This document shows, one piece after another, positions 31,370-43,018 of a stretch of 64,000 nt of DNA (position 1 is its first letter; every line of letters starts with the position of its first letter). The stretch covers positions 3,638,501-3,702,500 of the forward strand of contig JAPTOF010000003.1 in assembly GCA_028554755.1 (NCBI GenBank). The letters are read 5' to 3'. A program made the position numbers and the translations under genes. Under the pieces are notes generated by a model that saw only the letters and a program-made list of their open reading frames with translations, was not told the DNA's origin and searched no databases. This DNA is from Cordia subcordata. Its lineage: Eukaryota; Streptophyta; Magnoliopsida; Boraginales; Cordiaceae.

Positions 31370-34088
31370 TAATGTTGTTTTAAAAACTTACAAGTGCACG
31401 GATTGGAAGTAGTGCAGTATGTGCAAGAGTACGGGTGTCGTTTTCTCAGGGAGGCTTCTAATTATGGCCTAGATGTTATGCATTCTAAACTAGCTATGTG
31501 TCAAAAGGAAAATCTATTTTTGTGTTTTTGTGTTTAGAATTGAAGGAAACTCTAAATTAAAGACTAAATTAAACCACCTAAACTAATGTGTGTAATAGAA
31601 AGACAAATAAGCTAGAGAGGGAGTGATTAAATCAATACGGAAGGACTAGGGTGATTATTACTCCATTATGGGATTGGGATTTTATTCTTGCTTTGAGTAT
31701 TTTGATGGCTTTGATTGCTTCTTTTAAAGGTCTAAACTCACTAACCGTGTTACCCCTAATTCTCGGTGCAATCCTATCCCTAAGCGGATCTTACTTAGAG
31801 AATAGCCTTGTCTTTATTAACTAGGGTTTAAGGGTTAGTTGATTGAGATGTCTAGATTGATGATGATTAATACTAACCTAGGGTTTAATCCGTTAACTGT
31901 GTTTCAAGCTAAGGCCTAATTCACCTAAGTTCAACTTAGTGCAATGGCTGACCTATTAGTTTTATTTTATCCTAAAAATCACACATTAAACCTAGTTATA
32001 AATTCAAGTACAATTAATCAACATATAAGCGGATACGAGAAACTAAGAGTATAATAATACATGTTTCTCCATTGAGGCAATTAATCAAACATATAGACAT
32101 GCTCAACAATCACTATTAAACAATAAAAACCAAACATGCATTTAAACCATCAAAATATCTCAAAACGAGTTTTACAATCTTGAACCCATAATAGGAATAG
32201 TAATCGACTCTAAAAAGATTTAGCACAACATGTCAAAGGAGAGTATAAACTGAAATTTAATTTCATAAAAATCAATTCTATGTTCAAGAAATTAAATCTC
32301 AAGCTTAGAACCTCTTCATGTTTCAATTTCGCACAAATCTGTCTTCCAAAAGCAAAATTCAGCAAAGATGTCATCTCTTTAACAGCAATTTTTCAGCAAA
32401 AATCTACACCAATTTTGCTCACTTTCTGGCCCAAAAAGAGCCTCAAAACCTGTAATTTTCACCCTAAATCTGTATATCTGGCAAATACCAAGTTAGGAGA
32501 AAGTGTAACAAGAAAAAAGAATACGAAAATCCTCCTGTTTCAGCAACTTTTGGGCTTGTTTTATGTGTTTTTCCTGCAGAAATTGAATCTGAAATTTGCT
32601 TAAAAACCACCTTAAAGGCCTCTAAAAATTCCCTTTTCTTGGTGTTTATGCCTGTGAGTATATATCTATATTATATAATAAAGCAAAATAAAATACAATT
32701 CTGTGCTGCCACATGACACTCTAGAAAACAAGCTTTTTGCTCCATGCTTAAAGACTCTTTTGTCCCTATATTGTTATTATTATTTTTATTAGAGACCCTT
32801 CTCATTGTCTTTTGGTTCAAAAACCATATTTCTTCACAAAATCAATAGTGGATGTGGCGCTTGCCATATATATCTTTTATGTCACATCGCAAATCTTGTA
32901 TTATACTTTAAATTTCAATTCTGCAAATTTCAATCAATTCCATTATAATGGAAAGTTCTTCGATTTTCTATGTTTATGTCGTTATTTAATACTAAATCAA
33001 CTATGGCCACCTGTATATCTACAATTACATTTTGCTGTGCATGATTTTATTTATATGTAGAGACTTTTCGTATTTCCATTTTTTATTAGCTATTACACCT
33101 ATAAATTTCCATCTGATCTTGCTCTTTCATACAGTAACAATTTCTTTCTCTATTTTCTTTCCTGTTCTACCTGGTGTGTCTACTTCTAGAAGAAACAAGT
33201 AAGTGATAATTGCTTAGGATAATTGGAATGTTGATGTTTATGGAATATGTTATTAGTTTTAAAAGGTGTTATTATTAAGTTTCATTTAGTCTAAACTTTT
33301 TCTTATAATTTTAGTTAGATACTGTCACTTTTTATATTGATTATAATTTAGTACGTTGTAATATTCCGTTGGATTGTTTTGCTACCTTTCTTGTACTTAT
33401 TGATATTTGAAATTTCTTTTTGGTTATTTGTTTATTTGTTACGAATATTGATATTGTTAAAAATTGTCCCGTGCATTGCACACGGGTGTTATATATATAT
33501 ATATATATATATACATATATTAGCATGTTGTGTGTTGGGTTGGTGGAGTGAAAGGAAAAAAAAAAAAGAACGGTGGTGGGGAAAGGGGGTCCCACGGGTG
33601 AGTGTGATGGTGTGGTATGTGCATGTGAGTGTCGTGTGTGTGCGTGTTTGTGTGGTTTTAATAGAATATATATTATATAATACATAGACAAGTATGTTTG
33701 GGTTTTGGTCGGATACGGATAATATAGGTTTAGTTTAGACTAATATATATAATATATAACATAAAATATATAATATATGATATATAATATTCTAACTATG
33801 TCCTAAATCTCTAGAGTCTAACTAAATTAATGTCCTAAAACTAATTAAATACCCTAATTCTAATATAACCTACTTAACTAATTAACTTAATTCTACTTGA
33901 TCAAAATTACTGACTAAAAAATTGAAACAAAAATAATAATAAAAAAACATAAAAAGATAAGAAATGATACACAATACACAAATACTCAATAAGCAGTCAA
34001 AAGCTCAAAATAAACAAAATTAGTACCAAAATGCACACTTAAATACACTCCAAATCATGTAATTCAAGCTCCAAATACATACACATCA
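31370..34088 (-). repeat. 3' LTR of the gypsy element (left copy)
   Basis: Aligned with 47897-51449 from AATGTTGTTTTAAAAAC to the CATCA end. The first bases read TAATG where the other copy has TGATG. It is lengthened by a Helitron (32665 to ~33490) and lacks the solo LTR present in the other copy. Confidence 0.9.
32665..33490 (+). mobile_element. non-autonomous Helitron inside the gypsy LTR
   Basis: Starts TCTATATTATATAATAAAGC after an A, and ends with the hairpin CCCGTG...CACGGG (33468-33486), a typical Helitron 3' hairpin. The expected CTAGT is lost in a (TA)n tract. The sister LTR has about 120 bp of different sequence here, so insertion was accompanied or followed by a deletion. No protein is encoded. 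Confidence 0.7.
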
Positions 34089-34125
34089 ACACCCCAAGCC
34101 TTCTCTTTGCTTGTCCCCAAGCAAG
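34089..34125 (-). promoter_or_regulatory. polypurine tract with upstream stem-loop (gypsy)
   Basis: On the - strand: GCTTGGGGACAAGC (inverted repeat GCTTG/CAAGC), then AAAGAGAAGGCTTGGGGTGT directly before the LTR. The purine tract would prime plus-strand DNA. A second copy of this module lies about 1 kb upstream at 35126-35166. Confidence 0.75.
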
Positions 34126-35684
34126 ACCACTCTTAAGCTTATCTCATGATGCTCAAAGGATTGCTAAAAGTATTGACTTGATATCTTGACGAATCTAAGG
34201 AGTATGAGGGGTTAGTCCTATTGTATAAGGGACCTCCAAGCCTTTTTCAGATCATCCTCTCAATCACAAGGGTTCTTGCATCTTTCGGGAACTTACCAAG
34301 TAGCTAGAACCATCACAAACCTAGGATTCTAACTCACGCACTCGGGATGTTGATATTTTGTGCCCCCATTAACTAACATGGCCTCTTAACATACACTTAG
34401 CCCAAAGATACAAGAAAAGGAAGAATTACATCACAATAGCTCACAATTGGCATAAGAGCCTTATTCACGATACAACAAAACGACGTTCTCGGTGATTAGA
34501 GCCCCAGTGAGCTTTCAACTAGCACATCCCAGCCACTTAAGGCTTAGGGTACTAGGGGAAGAAGCCCCCCTTGGGCATACTAACTCGGGTTTCGCCAACC
34601 ACTTCGAACGGAAAATCAAAGAAAGAGAACTAAACATGTGTCAAATTGATATTGTGCCCTTTGACACTTATTCAACATACTTCAATTTTTTTCTTTCCAT
34701 TTGGCTTTTTCACATTTTTCACATTTTTTTTCATTTTTTTTTCTCAATGCGTAACATAAACACAAAGAAAAGAAAAAGAGGGCTAAAGCACACTAAAAGA
34801 ACCAATTAAGTAAGGAGCATTCACATCAACAACCCTTTAAAAAACTTTTTTTTTTCAACTAGGTTGTGGGACAACTACAAAGTACATTCTTAGAAGTGTT
34901 CACTCTCTACACTTCAGAGTCCTAGTTCTCCCTCCATTCTTTTTATTCCCTGCAATACAACCTCATCTTTGCCAATCAATTAAGTCAATCATCAAAAGCC
35001 AACACTCCAATCAACAAAGAGATAAATGACTCTATATACACAAAAAATAAAAAACATTTTACCATTTTGAGCAAAACCAAGCAAATCTATCCTTTATGTC
35101 AAATATGAAAAAACAAAAAGAACTCCCACATCCCCAAATCTAAACTGTGCTTGTCCTCAAGCAAATAGCAATTAACCATGCAAACAAACAAACAATAAAG
35201 CCACGCATGAGAAGTCTGGAAAGGGTAGAAAAAATAAGGCCAAGAGGATAGCAAGATACAACCTTGTGTTCGAGTGACTTCACAAATGCCAATGGAATTC
35301 CAATCATCTACCAACTTGTTTCTTATCAATACACAAACACTCAAGAAACACACAAGATTAGTAGACATATGCCATGCAAGTCTGCATTGGCATTAACAAA
35401 TAAGAACAAGGATGTATGCAAGAAATAGAGAAGGGGAATGCAAGGAATGAGAGCAAAGCTCTAGCTATTAAAAGGAAAAAAAAAGACAAATACATAAAAA
35501 AAAAGAAAAGAATGAAATTACCAAAATATGGGTTGCCTCTTAGTAGCGCTAACCATCATGCCATCAGCCAGGCAAGCTCCATTCATCACGTGTCATATGA
35601 AGGCTCCTGAAGCTTAATGGGCTCTACTTGAGCCATGCTCGGGTCAGATGAATGTGTTAGGCACTGCCCATTTGCAGTCAATAC
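34126..35684 (-). other. gypsy 3' non-coding spacer
   Basis: No conserved protein. Much of it (about 34140-35125) is homologous to 42113-42983 of the nested element (for example GTATCTTTGGG and AAGAGGCCATGTTA on the - strand), bracketed in both by two copies of the stem-loop/purine module. Confidence 0.65.
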
Positions 35685-38253
35685 TCATCTGTCTTTCAAA
35701 TCCTTGATCTTTATCGCTCTAGACTGGTAGGCTTCAATAACCTTGTATGGACCATCCCATCGACTTCTCAATTTACTTGGGAAGAGCTTTAATTTAGAAT
35801 TAAACAACCAAACTTTGTCCGTAGGAGAGAAAGATTTCCTAAGGATACGCCTATCATGCATTTTCTCCATTCTTTCTTTATAAAGCTTGGCATTCTTGTA
35901 TGCCTCATATCTCAACTTCTCCAGCTCAGCTAAGTCAAGCTTCCTTTTCTTGCCTACAGTAGACAAGTCAAAGTTTAAAGCCTTAATAGCCCAATATGCT
36001 CTATGCTCTAACTCAATAGGTAGATGGCAAGCCTTCCCATACACCAACCTATATGGAGACATACCTATGGGGGTCTTGTATGCAGTATAATAAGCCCACA
36101 ATGCATCACTCAATCTGCAAGACCAATCTTTCCTATCAGGCCTAACCGTTTTCTCTAAAATGGACTTGACCTCTCTATTTGAAACTTCTACTTGTCCACT
36201 CGTCTAAGGGTGATACGGGGTAACAATCTTATGAGTGACTGAATACTTTCTAAGTAAAGCCTCACGTGTCTTATGGCGAAAGTGCGTTCTTCCATCACTA
36301 ATCAAGACTCGTGGTACCTCAAACCCAGAAAAAATGTGTTCTCGATTGAATTTGACCACAACCTTGTGGTCATTGGTTCAGGTAGGAATCGTCTCAACCC
36401 ACTTGGACACATAGTCAACAGCTACTAAGATGTATTGATTCCTAAAGGACGGTGGGAACGGACCCATGAAATCAATCCCCCAAACATCAAAAAGTTCACA
36501 CACAAGAATAGGGGAAAAGGGCATCATATTTCTCCTAAAAATGGACCCAAATTTTTGATATCTAACACACTTTTTACAAAATCCCTGGGCATCTCTAAAG
36601 AGTATAAGCCAAAAGAATCCACTCTGCAAGACTTTAGCTGCAGTTTTCTTACTTTCAAAGTGACCTCAACACGTCTCACCGTGACATATATTCAAAATAT
36701 TTTCAAACTTGCTATACGGAACACACCTACAAATCACCTGATCCACACAGACTTTAAAGAGATAAGTCTTCCTAAAAGAAATGCTTAACCTGCGAATAAA
36801 ACCTATCTTTTTCTCTCTTCTCCTAATAGGGTAGCAATTGACCTGTAACAAGATAGTTTACAATATGCACATATCAAGGTGTGTGATGTGAGACAACAAG
36901 CAATTGCTCATCCGGAAAAAGACTCACAAAAGGGGATAGAATCACTAGGGGACTCATGAATAAGACGGGACAAATGATCAGCAACAGAATTCTCACTACC
37001 CTTCTTATCTCTAATCTCTATTTCAAATTCCTGCAAATGGAGCATCAACCTAAACAAGCGGGGTTTAGATTCATGCTTAGACAAAAGATACCTCAAAGTT
37101 GCATGATTGGTGTAAACTATGACTTTAGACCCATGAATGTATGATCAAAACTTAGCAAGGGAGAACACTATTGCTAGAAACTCTTTCTTTTTGGTGGTGT
37201 AATTTTTCTGAGCCTCATCTAGAGTCTTATTGGCATAGTAGATCAAATGGGAAAACTTATCCTTACGCTATTCTAATACAGCTCAAATGGCAAAATCTTA
37301 TACATCATACATAATTTCAAAAAGAAGACTGTAATCAGGCGGTTGGATAATAGGGGAATAGGAAAGCAAGGATTTAAGCCTATCAAAAGATCTGGTGCAC
37401 TCGTCATCAAACACAAATGGAGCATTTTGCACTAAGAGCCTAGACAATGGACAGGCGATCTGGGTAAAATCTTTAATGAACATATGGTAGAAACCTGCAT
37501 GGCCAAGGAAAGATCTTACATCCTTAATAGATTTAGGAACAAACAATTTCTCTATAAGCTTTACTTTGGTCGGGTCGACCTGGATACCATCAAAAGACAT
37601 TACATGACCCAAAACCATTCCTCTCTATACCATAAAATGTGATTTCTCCCAACTCAGCCCAAGATTCATCTTAATATAATGGTCTAGCACTAAAGACAGG
37701 TGATTAAGGCATTCATTAAATTCACACCAAAGACTGAGAAATCATCCATTAAAAACTCTAAGTGTCTCACAATCATATCACTAAAGATAGCTATTATACA
37801 CCTTTGGAAAGTGGCAGGTGCATTACAAAGACTGAATGGTATTCTCCTATAAGCAAAGGTTCCATAAGGGCACGTGAAGGTAGTTTTCTCCTGATCCTAG
37901 GGAAATACGGGGATTTAATTGTATCTCGAATACCCATCTAAAAAGTAGTAATAATCGTGATCGGCTACTCTATCCAAAATCTAGTTAAGGAAAGGTAATG
38001 GGAAGTGATCTTTTCTAGTCCTTGAGTTGAGCTTTCTATAGTCTATACACATTCTCCAACCTATAGTGATACGCGCAAGAACTAGCTCACCTTTATTATT
38101 CTCTACCACTGTGATCCCAAACTTTTTCGGTACTACTTGAACAGGACTAACCCATTCTCTATAAGAGATAGGATAAATGATTCTTGCATCCAAGAGCTTA
38201 ATAACCTTCTTTCTCATAACTTCACTCATATGTGGATTAAGTCGTCTCTGCAT
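35685..38253 (-). pseudogene. pol: gypsy pol, 3' part: RT, RNase H, integrase
   Basis: The - strand starts at the QRRLNPHM motif upstream of the RT palm (38253), with WVSPVQVVPKK and MCIDYRKLN. The polymerase motif reads FLMDDFSVFG near 37745, against F.DDFSVFG in the family. The conserved RNase H tail (SVADHLSRL near 36960), an integrase zinc-finger remnant, the integrase core ([11 protein letters not shown] near 36470) and a C-terminal tail ([11 protein letters not shown] near 35725) follow. Numerous stops and shifts interrupt it. The frame continues upstream across the nested element at 44570. Confidence 0.88.
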
Positions 38254-39785
38254 TGATGTGTATGTTTTTTGTATGTTTGTATATATTGTTTGTATACACT
38301 TCTTAGGGTGTTTTAAAGCTTATTGGTGTGCATTTAGTATATAGTTTATGCATATTTGTTAGTAGTTGTACATAAGGTGAATAATTGCATAAAAGCTACA
38401 TTGAGTGCACTAATTGCATGACTTAGATGCATTTTGGGTGAAGTTGATACTTGAGCTTAAATGGAGAATTTTGGAAGAAGATTGATGAAGATTTAATGTT
38501 CTGGAACAAGATTCGAGCATGCTAGATGATGCATAAAGCTAAGAAGGAAGTACCAGAGAAAACGAAAGTGAAAACAGAGCTAAAACGAAGAAGATATGCT
38601 ACTATAGGTCGACCCCATGTTCCAATATCGATCGACCGGTAGTGTCTTTCAGTACACTCTTCCGGTGGTCCCAGAAGCTCCATCAAAAGTACCGGCTGAG
38701 TGATGCCTTAGTACTGGTCAACTGGTTAGGCCTTTCGGTAGTCGTGCTGAAGGCCTATTTAAAGCTCGTTTTAGCTCATTTGTAGGGAGGAACTTTTATT
38801 TCTTAAAACCCTAATAAACCCTAAACATTTTCCCACTTCACCAAACACCCAAAACCACCATCCTACACCAAACCAAGCAAGGATTGAAGGTTGTAACAAG
38901 AGATTGAAGGGTGTTACTTTGGATTTGAGTAAAGATTTGAAGGGGAGTTTCTTATTCCTTTTCTTATTCTTGTAAATATGCTTTGTATTTGAGTTAGATC
39001 TAGGGTTGATTGATGCTGTATATTAGATTAGGGCTTTAAATGAAGGATTTGTGTATATCTTTGGCTGCTTCTTTACATTGATTAATGGCATGAATCAATA
39101 TGTCTATGTGTTGATAATTGAATATGTCTATATATTCGATAAAATGCCTAGGTGAAGTTGCATGTGTTATTTCATGCTTAAATGCTATCGGTAGTGGTGT
39201 CACCTTAGCTTTAATCTATGCTAATGGCATGAGCCCTATTTGTAACTATGTATGTTGATTAATATGCTTAATTAATGACTTGTGTGGTAGGAGTGTACCT
39301 CTAGTTTGAAACAATACTAAAAAGGTACCCACTAGCACTAATTAATGCTCTAAGAGTCTAATCTTTAGTTTGAAATAACATTAATAGGTTAGTCTTGAGA
39401 AGAACGTTAATCAACACCAAAGAGCAATCGAGCCATAGATAGACCGAACCATTATCATAGCTCCAGTCTAGTTGCAACACAAGATCCCCTTCAACCTTGT
39501 AGAGTTTTATTTCCTTAGTTTGGTGCCCTTTGTTCTTCTATTAGAGGAGGTTAGCTTAGGTTTATTTTTCTTGTCTCAAGCTCTCTTTGATCCTATAGAA
39601 AGCACATACACACACGAACATAGCTGTTATTAAGCATCGAGCACATAGAGACCGAACTAAGGTGGCTTCCCTGTAGACATGATACCCATAAGCACGCACT
39701 ATACTAGACACGATTCGTAGGCTTGTGGGTATAAAACTTGGTTGTATTTGTGCTTTATTTCTACATAACACCAAGAACACGATCA
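38254..39785 (+). repeat. 5' LTR of nested element
   Basis: 1532 bp. The U3 part (about 38600-38760) carries repeated CCGGT/GGTCAAC-like motifs upstream of a TATA-like CTATTTAAAGC (38755). It aligns with 43019-44569. Confidence 0.9.
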
Positions 39786-39790
39786 AGTTT

Positions 39791-39810
39791 TTGGTGCCAT
39801 TGTTGGGGAG
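39791..39810 (+). promoter_or_regulatory. primer-binding site of nested element
   Basis: TTGGTGCCATTGTTGGGGAG differs little from TGGCGCCGTTGCCGGGGA, the site complementary to a tRNA-Asp 3' end that is usual in Athila/Tat elements. Confidence 0.7.
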
Positions 39811-40014
39811 GCATGGTATTGGTTCATTGTGTGCTTTTGTGTTTTTGATTAGTTTCTTGCATGTTGTTTTATCTTTAGTTGCTTTCCTATTTTTGGAAAA
39901 AAAAAACCACAGAAAAATTGAAAGATTTTGAAAATTCAAAAAAATAAAAAATTTTAAAAAATCAAAAAAAAAAAAGAAATCAATTGAGAAGAGGTTTACT
40001 TGTGTTACTTGAGT

Positions 40015-41186
40015 ATGGATAGATTCAATGCTTCTTAGTGGTCATTTGTATCCTCTTCCCTACCCTTTGTATATGCTCCTAATGCTTGTGTTCTCTATGG
40101 TAGTTGTGAGCATTGTTTTTCTGGTTGTCCCTTTGCATATCAAAATCCCCAATCTTGGGCTAACCGAAAGCACGATCCTTATAGTCGTACATCAATTTAT
40201 GCATCTACATCTAGTTTTTATGATTATAGGGAGCCACATCATGAACATTTGTCTTGGGGTCAAGATAACTCTTCATTCTACCCACCTACTCACTTTGAGA
40301 ATCCGTATTCCATACTGTCTTTTCCCAATTATTCTTCCCCCGAGTTTTTTCATGGCTATGCTTAAAATGATTTTGAAAATGATTACCATTTCCATTTGGG
40401 TGAATCCTTTTCTTTTAGGTCTCTCTCATACGAAGAAAAGTTAGAATATCTCTTATCCTTAATTCATTCCAACCATAAGACATTAAAAGAAAGAAAGGAG
40501 ATGACCGATCAAGTATCTAAAATGGTCACGTACTTGAATAGAAAGGTTGAGAATGAGCAACCTGTGAGTGAGAGTGTTGAGATATCGATAGATCGGGTTG
40601 AAAGGATGGGAGTGAGTCCTATGGATGAAGAGATTAGTGGTGAAAAGATGATGTTTGGGAAGAAGAGATAAAGAGAGAGGTGGATGGAGAGTTTGCGTCT
40701 TATAGTGAGGAAGAAAATGAGCTTAATGGTACTTTGGTACTTGATGACGATTGTGGGTATGTTTTAGAGGAAGTGGTACCTTATCCTCTCATGCTTTCAT
40801 CGCGCCCTATTAAATCATGTGAACTTATTATTACCTCTCCTCCCGCATCATACACATGTTTGAAGGACGAACTTAATGTTATTATTGCTCAATTCAACTC
40901 TGATGCCTTTTGGAGGGAGATGAGTGCGTACACTCCCATTGCACTTATTTGTTTGCATGATGAGTCATTTGAGTTTACTTTACCACCTCCATGCATGTCC
41001 ACCCCTTGTGAGGAGTTAGAACGACCATTGTTTAATGATGCCAAATCTCATAGAGAGGAAAAGTCTAGTCCTTCCATGTCTTCTTCAATTGACCTTCCTT
41101 CTCTAGATGTCGACCGAACTCCCCATTCCCATTCCATCGAGTCTCCTTCTTTGTTGGAGCTCAGATTTGTGTCTTCTTGTATGTAA
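40015..41186 (+). pseudogene. ORF of unknown function in the nested element
   Basis: Starts at ATG 40015, shortly after the primer site. One frame runs to 40671 with a TAG near 40036 and a TAA near 40363, then continues in another frame from about 40660 to 41186, for about 390 codons in all. The N-terminal third is rich in Tyr, Ser, Pro and His; the middle (SYEEKLEYLLSLIHSN onward) is charged and predicted helical; the C-terminal third is acidic and Ser/Pro-rich. I see no zinc knuckle, protease or polymerase motif. It sits where gag would be, but I do not recognise it as gag. Confidence 0.55.
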
Positions 41187-43018
41187 TACTTTCACCTAGG
41201 ATAAAGGCATACACTTCCCATATTGCATGCATTTGACCTTTCATTGACCCATGGGGAGAGTGTTTTTCTAGCCCTAGATCATGAGAAGAAGGCCATGGGA
41301 TGGTTAATTAGTGAGCAAATGGGGTATGAGCACTTGCATTGTTGCATGGTCCCTGCCACATACAAGTACATATCTATATTTGATGTTTCGGGTTAGGACA
41401 TTTTGGAAGGGGCTTGCATTGTTTATTCTTGCCCATATCATTTATTGCATGATCCCTTTCCCTCTACTTTCTGTGCTTTGTTGATTATTTGGGAATTTGT
41501 GCCATAGAACTTTAAACATGTTTTACTCTAACATTGGAGCCTGGCTGAGGGCGTTAAATCCAGCGCTACTAGGAGGCACCCTAGCCTTGTTTATATTTTT
41601 CTTGTTCTTCTTGTATTTACTTGCCTTTGCTTTTGTATATAATAGATTAGTTTTCTTTTACTTATTCTTTCTTTGTATATAGTATATTAGATTTCTTTTG
41701 TTTCTTTTACCTTTTGATAGTTTAGGCTTTCTTTCATTTGTCTTTATTCTTAATAGGTTAGATTTTTGTGACCTTTTTTATGCTCCATTCCATCATTTAT
41801 GCATAATCATATACCACATGCATACATCTTTGATTATCATTTCGAATGTCGATGTGAGCTTCCATGGTATTATTTTCTAATCTCTTCTTTGTTTTTTGAG
41901 CATTAGTGCTTTCTATAAGAGATAGAGGCTAGTGATGATCAAACATCGTTGGCATTCATAGACTTCTATGGAAACAAGGTTATATCTCTCCATTCTTTAC
42001 TTGTCCCTATCTATCCCCGTCTGCATTTCCCATATATATTTCATGTGCTTACTTGTTATGCTTGGATGCTATTTGCTTGAGGACAAGCAAAGTTTAGGTT
42101 TGGGGGTGTGGTTGCTCATTTATTGTTTATATCATATATGGGATAGATTTGCTTGCTATATCTTATTTTTTTTTCAACTTTTTACATGTTTTGAGTTGTT
42201 TATCTCCATGTTGGTTGGAGAGTTAGCTTTTGTTATTGACTTAATTGATTGAAGAAGATAAAGGTGTATTATAGGGAGTGAATAGAGTGTGGGTATGACC
42301 TAGACTTTGAAGAGAATCATTTTGAAAAACTGTGAGGAGTGAGCACTTCTAATAACGCACCTTGTAGTTTTCCCACAACTTGGTTGGAAAAAAGTGTTTA
42401 TAAAGGGTTGTTGATATGAGTACCCATTCCTTGAATGGTTCTTTTAGCGTGCCTTAGCCTCTTCTTTTTCTTTTCTTTTTGTTCTATGTTATGTATTGAG
42501 AAAAAAATGCAAAAAAATGAAAAAAATGAGAAAAAGCCAAAAAGCCAACAAAAAGATTGAAAAGTTCAGTATGTTGAATAAGTGTCAAGTGACACAATGT
42601 CAATTTGATACAAGTATCTCTTTTGTTCTTTCATGTGTTGCGAATAAGGCTCTTATGTCAATGTGAGCCATTGTGATGTATCTTATATTCTTTGTATCTT
42701 TGGGTCCAAGTACATGTTAAGAGGCCATGTTAATTGATAGGACACAAAGCATCAACATCCTATGTGCGTGAGATGGAATCCCAAGTTTATGATGGTGTTA
42801 GCTACTTGGTAAGTTTCTAAGGGGTGCGAGACCCCTTGTAACTGAAAGAAAGATCCAAAAAAGGTTAGGGAAACCCTTACACGAAAAAAATGACCCCTTA
42901 TACTCCCTTAGAGGCAAAAAGATAGCAAGTCAATACAATTGGTAACTCTTTGAAAAGAATAAGGATAGATTTGGTTTAGGCTTGCTTGTGGACAAGCAAG
43001 GGAAAGGTTTGGGGGTAT
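41187..43018 (+). other. nested element 3' region with duplicated stem-loop/purine module
   Basis: Modules at 42074-42110 (GCTTGAGGACAAGC, then TTTAGGTTTGGGGGTGTG) and 42984-43018 (GCTTGTGGACAAGC, then AAAGGTTTGGGGGTA) flank a ~0.9-kb non-coding segment homologous to 34140-35125. The second module abuts the LTR and is the likely working polypurine tract. Confidence 0.7.

Noticed and set aside
31370..31380. Target duplication for the gypsy element
   Set aside because: The 5 bp before 31370 (TCCGC) do not recur after 51449 or after 51467; the border has been altered by deletion.
32280..32603. 107-codon ORF also present at 48755-49129
   Set aside because: Conserved only because it lies in both LTRs; no domain, and differences between copies show no codon bias that I can see.
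33341..33691. Paired ORFs on both strands around the gypsy LTR, repeated at 49173-49492
   Set aside because: Low-complexity LTR sequence (CA/TG and TA runs) with no conserved protein; copies at both LTRs simply reflect the LTR repeat.
35887..36090. + strand ORFs at 35887 and 36435 inside the gypsy pol
   Set aside because: Antisense shadows of integrase sequence.
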